NCBI RefSeq assembly: GCF_900143025.1
Contig: NZ_FRCT01000005.1
Coordinates: 218,310-282,309, forward strand
Origin: Ruminococcus flavefaciens
GTDB taxonomy: Bacteria; Bacillota; Clostridia; Oscillospirales; Ruminococcaceae
Direction of reading: 5' to 3'
DNA length: 64,000 bases
This document shows, in pieces, positions 60,601 to 64,000 of this stretch. The notes below the pieces were generated by a model. It was not told where the DNA came from. It ran no database searches and worked only from the letters and a program-made list of their open reading frames with translations. Position 1 is the stretch's first letter; every line of letters begins with the position of its first letter. The translations under genes were made by a program, and so were the position numbers.

Positions 60601-63600
60601 TCTTCTACGGCGGTAATGATGCAGATTTTATCAATGTCAATAATACCGACGGCTGGGGAAGGTGGATACCTAAATCCCTTGATTCCATTACAGTTACAAG
60701 TGGTACAAGAGTTCCTAATTACGCATTCTATAATATAAAGAGCGTTAAGAACATCTATATTCCGAAAACAATGAAAACGATCGGAAACTATTCATACGCT
60801 AATTGTATCTCACTTGAAAATGCTAATATACCTGAGGGCGTTGAGAGCTTAGGTTTATATGCATTCAGCAACTGTTGCAGTACAGCTATGAAAACAGTTG
60901 AGTTCCCTAAGAGCCTTACTTCTATAAGTAATTATGCTTTCTCAGAATGTGGAGGTCTCACAAATATTACTGTTCCAAAAACAGTAAAAACTATGGGAGA
61001 CTACGTTTTCAGCAAGTGCTCTGCACTTGAAAAGGTCGTTATCTACGGCGGTGCAGACGGTATAGGTCATTATATTTTCAGTGAGTGTAAATCACTTGCT
61101 GATCTTACTCTTCCTTTTGCAGGATATAATGCAAAGACAATTGATGAGCCAAATGTAAAGTGTGAGCTTTCAGGAATGTTCCTTAACGGTAATGAAAAGG
61201 ACTATTATTCGATAACAAATACAGACGGCTGGAACAGATGGATACCGAAATCACTTAAAAAGATCACTGTTTTAAGCGGTAAAAGACTTTGTGACTACGC
61301 ATTCTATCGCTTCGGCGGCGTTGAAAAGTTTGAGATATCCAAGACAGTGACCGAGATAGGCAACTACACATTCGCAGGCTGTGCATCTATCACAAAGGAT
61401 TATATCCCAGAGAGTGTTGAATACATCGGCAATCATGCATTTGAGGGCTGTACATCGATCTCTGACGGCAAGATAAAAGAGGGCGTTATAAGCATCGGCA
61501 ATTATGCATTCAGCAATTGCAGCAGCGCTGCACTCAAAACCATTTCTTTCCCTAAGACTCTTACTTCTATCGGCGATCATGCTTTTTCAGGCTGTAAAGG
61601 TCTCACAAGCATAAATGTTCCGAACACAGTAAAGAAAATCGGTGAATTTGCATTCAGCGACTGCTCTGCTGTTAAAACTGCTGTTATTTACGGCGGTGAG
61701 GAAGGTATCGGAAACTTTGCTTTCAGCGGCTGTAAGTCACTTGCTGATATGACACTTCCTTTTGCAGGTCACTCACTTGCAGGAGTAAACGCTGAGAACA
61801 GCAAGCAGGAGATCGTTAATTACTTCCATAGCGGAGATGATAAGGATTATTATAATTTCTGTGACACAAACGGCTGGGGAAGATACGTTCCTAATTCATT
61901 GAAGAAAATAACTATACTCGGCGGAAAGCGCATACCTAATTATGCATTCCGAAATCTGAGTTCAGTTGAGTCTATTATTATTCCTAAGAGCATAACCGAA
62001 ATAGGCGATCATGCATATGATAACTGTACATCAATGACTGAGATCTATATGCCTGAAGGCGTAAAATCTATCGGTTATTCTGCATTCGGCAATTGCAGCA
62101 ATGCGGCTGTTGATACTGTAAAGTTCCCGACAACTCTTGAAAATATCGGAAACTATGCTTTCTCTGGATGCAGCAGCATTAAAAAGATTTCAGTTCCAAA
62201 GACAGTAAAAACTATCGGTAATTTTGTATTCAATGATTGTTCAGGTCTTGTAACAGCTGAAATACTCGGTTCGGGCACAAGCATCGGCTATCATATATTC
62301 AGCGGCTGCAAATCGCTTGCTTCAATGACAATACCATTTGCCGGCTATGCACTTGCAGATGTAAATGCCGAAAACAGCTCTCAGTGTATCGCTGATTACT
62401 TCAACAACGGCAATGAAGAGGATTATTATAATATAACCAATCCGTCAGGCTGGGGCAGATGGATACCTAAGGCACTTAAAAAGATAACTGTACTCGGAGG
62501 AACAAGGATACCGAATTATGCGTTCTATCGTTTAAGAGGCGTTACAGATATCGTTATTCCGGATGAAATAGCATACATAGGAAACTACGCTTTTGCAAGC
62601 TGTTCAGAACTGAAGAGCGCACCTATGCCTTCTTCACTGATTTCAATTGGTGTGCGTTCATTTGAGAATTGCAGCAGTACTTCTTTCAAGGGCGTTGAAT
62701 TCCCTGAAAATCTTACATCTATCGGCAGCTATGCTTTTTCAGACTGTAACGAAATCACAAGCATAAATGTACCTGCTACAGTCCTCAATTTGGGAGATTA
62801 TGTATTCAATAGCTGTGATAAGCTTAAAAATGCTGAAATTTACGGCGGAAGCAACGGCATCGGCGTATTCATATTTAACGCTTGCTGTTCGCTTGAAACA
62901 CTCACACTTCCTTTTGCAGGCTTCTCTCTTGATGATGTGAATAAGGACGGCAGCTCTCAGTATGTTGTTGATTACTTCAATGACGGTAATGAGGAAGATT
63001 ATTATCATATTACAAACGCTGCAGGCTGGGGCAGATGGATACCGAAGTCGTTAAAGACTATCAACATTGTCGGCGGCAAGCGCATCCCGAATTATGCATT
63101 CTATCGTTTTGGCGGCGTTGAAAAGATCAATGTTCCTGATGAAATAATCTCTTTCGGAAATCATTCATTTGAAGCCTGCAATTCACTCAAGAATGCACCT
63201 ATGCCAAAATCACTTGTAACTATAGGTGATTCAGCATTCAATAATTGCAGTGCTGCTGATTTTGACAGCATAGAATTTGCTGACAGCGTTGAATCTATCG
63301 GAGCATACGCATTTGCAAACTGCTATAGTCTTTCAAGCGTAACAATTCCCGAAACAGTTATATCTGTGAACGATAGAGTATTTGAAAACTGTACTTCACT
63401 TAAATCTGCTGAGTTTATCGGCGAAAATAAGACTATCGGTAACTTTTTATTCAATAAGTGTAAGGCACTTGAAAGCCTTACTGTTCCGTTTGTAGGTTCT
63501 TCACTTGCTACGGCAAATGCTGACGGAAGCACTTATCAGTTATCTGAGCTTTTCCTTGACGGAAACGAAGACGATTATTATCGTATTACCAATGCATCGG

Positions 63601-64000
63601 GCTGGAGCAGATGGATACCTAAGTCGCTTACAACTGTTAAAGTAAACGGCGGCAAGAAGCTTCCTAAGTATTCGTTCTACAGAATGTCAGGTATTAAAGA
63701 TGTATATCTTCCTAAGATTATTACAACTATCGCTGATAATGCATTCAACGGCTGCAGCGGCATAGAGAATGTTTTCTATCCAAGCACAAGAGCAGACTGG
63801 GATAAGAATGTTACTATCGGTGTAAACAATGAAGCTATCGACGGTAAGGTAAGATTCCTTAACGATAACGGAGTTTATGACACAACAACCACAACTTCAG
63901 GAACAGTTACAACAACTTCAACAAGCAAAACTACTACATCTGCAACAACATCAAAGACAACAACTTCAACAAGCAAGACTACTACATCTGCAACAACATC
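57633..64000 (+). CDS. Giant secreted BspA-like leucine-rich-repeat protein, 3' end beyond the window
   Basis: The frame is open from ATG 57633 (SD AAGGAGG) to the window edge, at least 2122 residues. A signal peptide (NRLIAGLLSAVMCTTAVMP) ends near residue 35. About 770 residues without a known family follow, including a Cys pair (HACKFCMQAKVDF) and an Ig-like or Cna-B-like stretch (FYCLPGSYDYSVTYDGKTLE). From about residue 806 on there are LRR_5 units of ~23 residues (IGNYAFSGCxSL-type rungs) grouped into 192-residue super-repeats. The frame ends in a Thr/Ser linker (TTTSTSKTTTSATTS) like those before the dockerins nearby. A C-terminal dockerin is expected but not seen. Likely adhesion or substrate binding. 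Confidence 0.88.
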   Translation, partial: MLRNRLIAGLLSAVMCTTAVMPNQVSDSAGREANAASGKEKAGSGDYDIKSTNSLGNFLAGEAAQKNVSDPLAESSDASQFQITSLEFDSETGMVQIASNQSTDAKIVVSFVDDETSECVLSVETSVEAGKLVNSEVKADISKLPKYYAVKAQLFNDLNRPVGKEYVLSRYTKAVQEIIATDITAFDEEQVVNLDEDDTTNFLVLNEDTVKAESSEEQNTLVSADYDNNVFVFDNADETISSLREGESLFIQPDDQNIIAVNVENIEKDGDKVTVSGNGAIDDMFDFIKIETDGDLKNASVDTSCADEGMSFPNTDENGNPIFNDDGSLDFEYEIPEYNAEFKLETKKVFNINSILDPQTVDPRKLDPYEGTKGEFQRNLSGTVTISASLNFYKSFTTTEIQFALKVTPAITFTIGYSSSNPKEAFTTVSSKSAASIYATIAKFVIPTSIPAVVVDIEPRLFADFVGNMTLTLKWENVLGFTYKDGEFTNDSKLNPEKTVDLSLKIYGEIYAGLELTPKVEIFTKALASVGIDFKAGIRISAEADLGKMYDQLAQNADEPADKVIIDSGKGDSYHACKFCMQAKVDFVVKIKLTLIVLRKEKKWDLLTVEVPLKWAYFHYSLEDGWGWGECNYNRYRTTFMVLNKADGGFIPAVVKLNDKEVTVGGSGATFYCLPGSYDYSVTYDGKTLESGRVTVNNSSQDLEFKEDVKLDDDGNFKEYTHGDTKSVTGSPVTKATTAKRIIVTETLPAIKAEKDQIIAETGALGDNISYMLYPNGYLYVGGFGEMYDFSSSPFRDPSLVKNVIIENDGEIITNIGNGVFNGCKNMESINMPQTIKSIGKNAFRGCASLSEVSYDEYDYAKEKVIEVKYPEGKLVMPKAIETVGEYAFSGCASFTDIVIPETISELTSYVFSGTGIESISVPENIIKINDYVFSDCTSLKTAVISEATETIGYHIFSGCSAIKDITIPYIGHSLEKAEAENSKQEFTDFFYGGNDADFINVNNTDGWGRWIPKSLDSITVTSGTRVPNYAFYNIKSVKNIYIPKTMKTIGNYSYANCISLENANIPEGVESLGLYAFSNCCSTAMKTVEFPKSLTSISNYAFSECGGLTNITVPKTVKTMGDYVFSKCSALEKVVIYGGADGIGHYIFSECKSLADLTLPFAGYNAKTIDEPNVKCELSGMFLNGNEKDYYSITNTDGWNRWIPKSLKKITVLSGKRLCDYAFYRFGGVEKFEISKTVTEIGNYTFAGCASITKDYIPESVEYIGNHAFEGCTSISDGKIKEGVISIGNYAFSNCSSAALKTISFPKTLTSIGDHAFSGCKGLTSINVPNTVKKIGEFAFSDCSAVKTAVIYGGEEGIGNFAFSGCKSLADMTLPFAGHSLAGVNAENSKQEIVNYFHSGDDKDYYNFCDTNGWGRYVPNSLKKITILGGKRIPNYAFRNLSSVESIIIPKSITEIGDHAYDNCTSMTEIYMPEGVKSIGYSAFGNCSNAAVDTVKFPTTLENIGNYAFSGCSSIKKISVPKTVKTIGNFVFNDCSGLVTAEILGSGTSIGYHIFSGCKSLASMTIPFAGYALADVNAENSSQCIADYFNNGNEEDYYNITNPSGWGRWIPKALKKITVLGGTRIPNYAFYRLRGVTDIVIPDEIAYIGNYAFASCSELKSAPMPSSLISIGVRSFENCSSTSFKGVEFPENLTSIGSYAFSDCNEITSINVPATVLNLGDYVFNSCDKLKNAEIYGGSNGIGVFIFNACCSLETLTLPFAGFSLDDVNKDGSSQYVVDYFNDGNEEDYYHITNAAGWGRWIPKSLKTINIVGGKRIPNYAFYRFGGVEKINVPDEIISFGNHSFEACNSLKNAPMPKSLVTIGDSAFNNCSAADFDSIEFADSVESIGAYAFANCYSLSSVTIPETVISVNDRVFENCTSLKSAEFIGENKTIGNFLFNKCKALESLTVPFVGSSLATANADGSTYQLSELFLDGNEDDYYRITNASGWSRWIPKSLTTVKVNGGKKLPKYSFYRMSGIKDVYLPKIITTIADNAFNGCSGIENVFYPSTRADWDKNVTIGVNNEAIDGKVRFLNDNGVYDTTTTTSGTVTTTSTSKTTTSATTSKTTTSTSKTTTSATT
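60651..63620 (+). repeat. Six 192-codon super-repeats inside the LRR gene
   Basis: The marker GW(G/N/S)R(W/Y)(I/V)P(K/N)(S/A)L begins at 60651, 61227, 61872, 62448, 63024 and 63600. The spacings are 576, 645, 576, 576 and 576 bp. The odd one is longer by 69 bp, exactly one 23-residue LRR. Each unit also carries LPFAG(H/Y/F)SL, a DYY-rich stretch and a KRIPNYAFYR-like segment. Confidence 0.9.

Noticed and set aside
63880..64000. CRISPR-like or satellite repeats at the window end
   Set aside because: The repeats are in frame, encode Thr/Ser, and lack spacers; they are a protein linker.

Overview
The window looks like chromosome of a cellulosome-forming Ruminococcus-type gut or rumen Clostridium (Oscillospiraceae). 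The evidence is three complete secreted proteins that end in type I dockerins of the 'IMQSLANPNKY' kind with Thr-rich linkers, a Firmicutes FtsQ-FtsZ-DivIVA-like set, RqcH, RlmA and TrmK genes, and strong sigma-A promoters (TTGACA or TTGAAA, 17 bp, TATAAT, often with TGN). The species assignment is inference.

Layout. 1-5.9 kb: end of ftsQ, ftsZ, an Xre regulator, a DivIVA-like coiled-coil protein, a SigH-like sigma factor and a zinc-ribbon protein. 6-11.4 kb: RNA modification, ribosome rescue and repair genes (a TrmK-Nif3 fusion, rlmA, rqcH, mpg) and an AraC regulator. 11.9-15.1 kb: a VTC-domain protein, a DUF4956 membrane protein and a Cthe_2159-like carbohydrate-binding lipoprotein. 15.2-15.5 kb: a promoter-to-terminator segment that looks like an unannotated structured small RNA with a C-rich loop. 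15.6-20 kb: a ribbon-helix-helix protein, clpB, HU and an H1-like protein. 20.07-20.42 kb: a non-coding element of nested inverted repeats. 20.6-29 kb: three dockerin proteins (one of unknown function, a PL1-PL9 pectate lyase, a GH26 mannanase). 29.1-32.2 kb: a preQ1 riboswitch and the complete queDE-folE-queCF set that makes preQ1 from GTP.

32.2-37.4 kb (minus strand): c-di-GMP genes. One is a PAS-GGDEF-PAS-GGDEF'-EAL protein cut into two frames by a single in-frame TAA. 37.5-40.8 kb (minus): a response regulator, ABC exporter and histidine kinase module with four spaced TTAAC boxes. 41.1-46.2 kb: a sugar ABC importer of the ChvE-MmsA-MmsB type with a candidate operator and an internal attenuator. 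46.2-48.5 kb: a diguanylate cyclase and a YczE-type membrane protein. 48.6-56.4 kb (minus): a five-gene SWIM, HEAT-like, MoxR AAA+, DUF5682 and VWA operon of unknown function, the best candidate here for an undescribed system. 56.5-57.3 kb: a VbhA-Fic toxin-antitoxin pair. 57.6 kb to the end: a giant secreted BspA-type leucine-rich-repeat protein built from 192-residue super-repeats and running off the window inside a Thr-rich linker.

How it works together: the dockerin enzymes and the sugar importer fit plant-polysaccharide (pectin and mannan) degradation and uptake. Two-component, c-di-GMP, sigma-factor and riboswitch inputs supply regulation. The SWIM-MoxR-VWA operon sits back to back with the Fic pair, each behind its own strong promoter.
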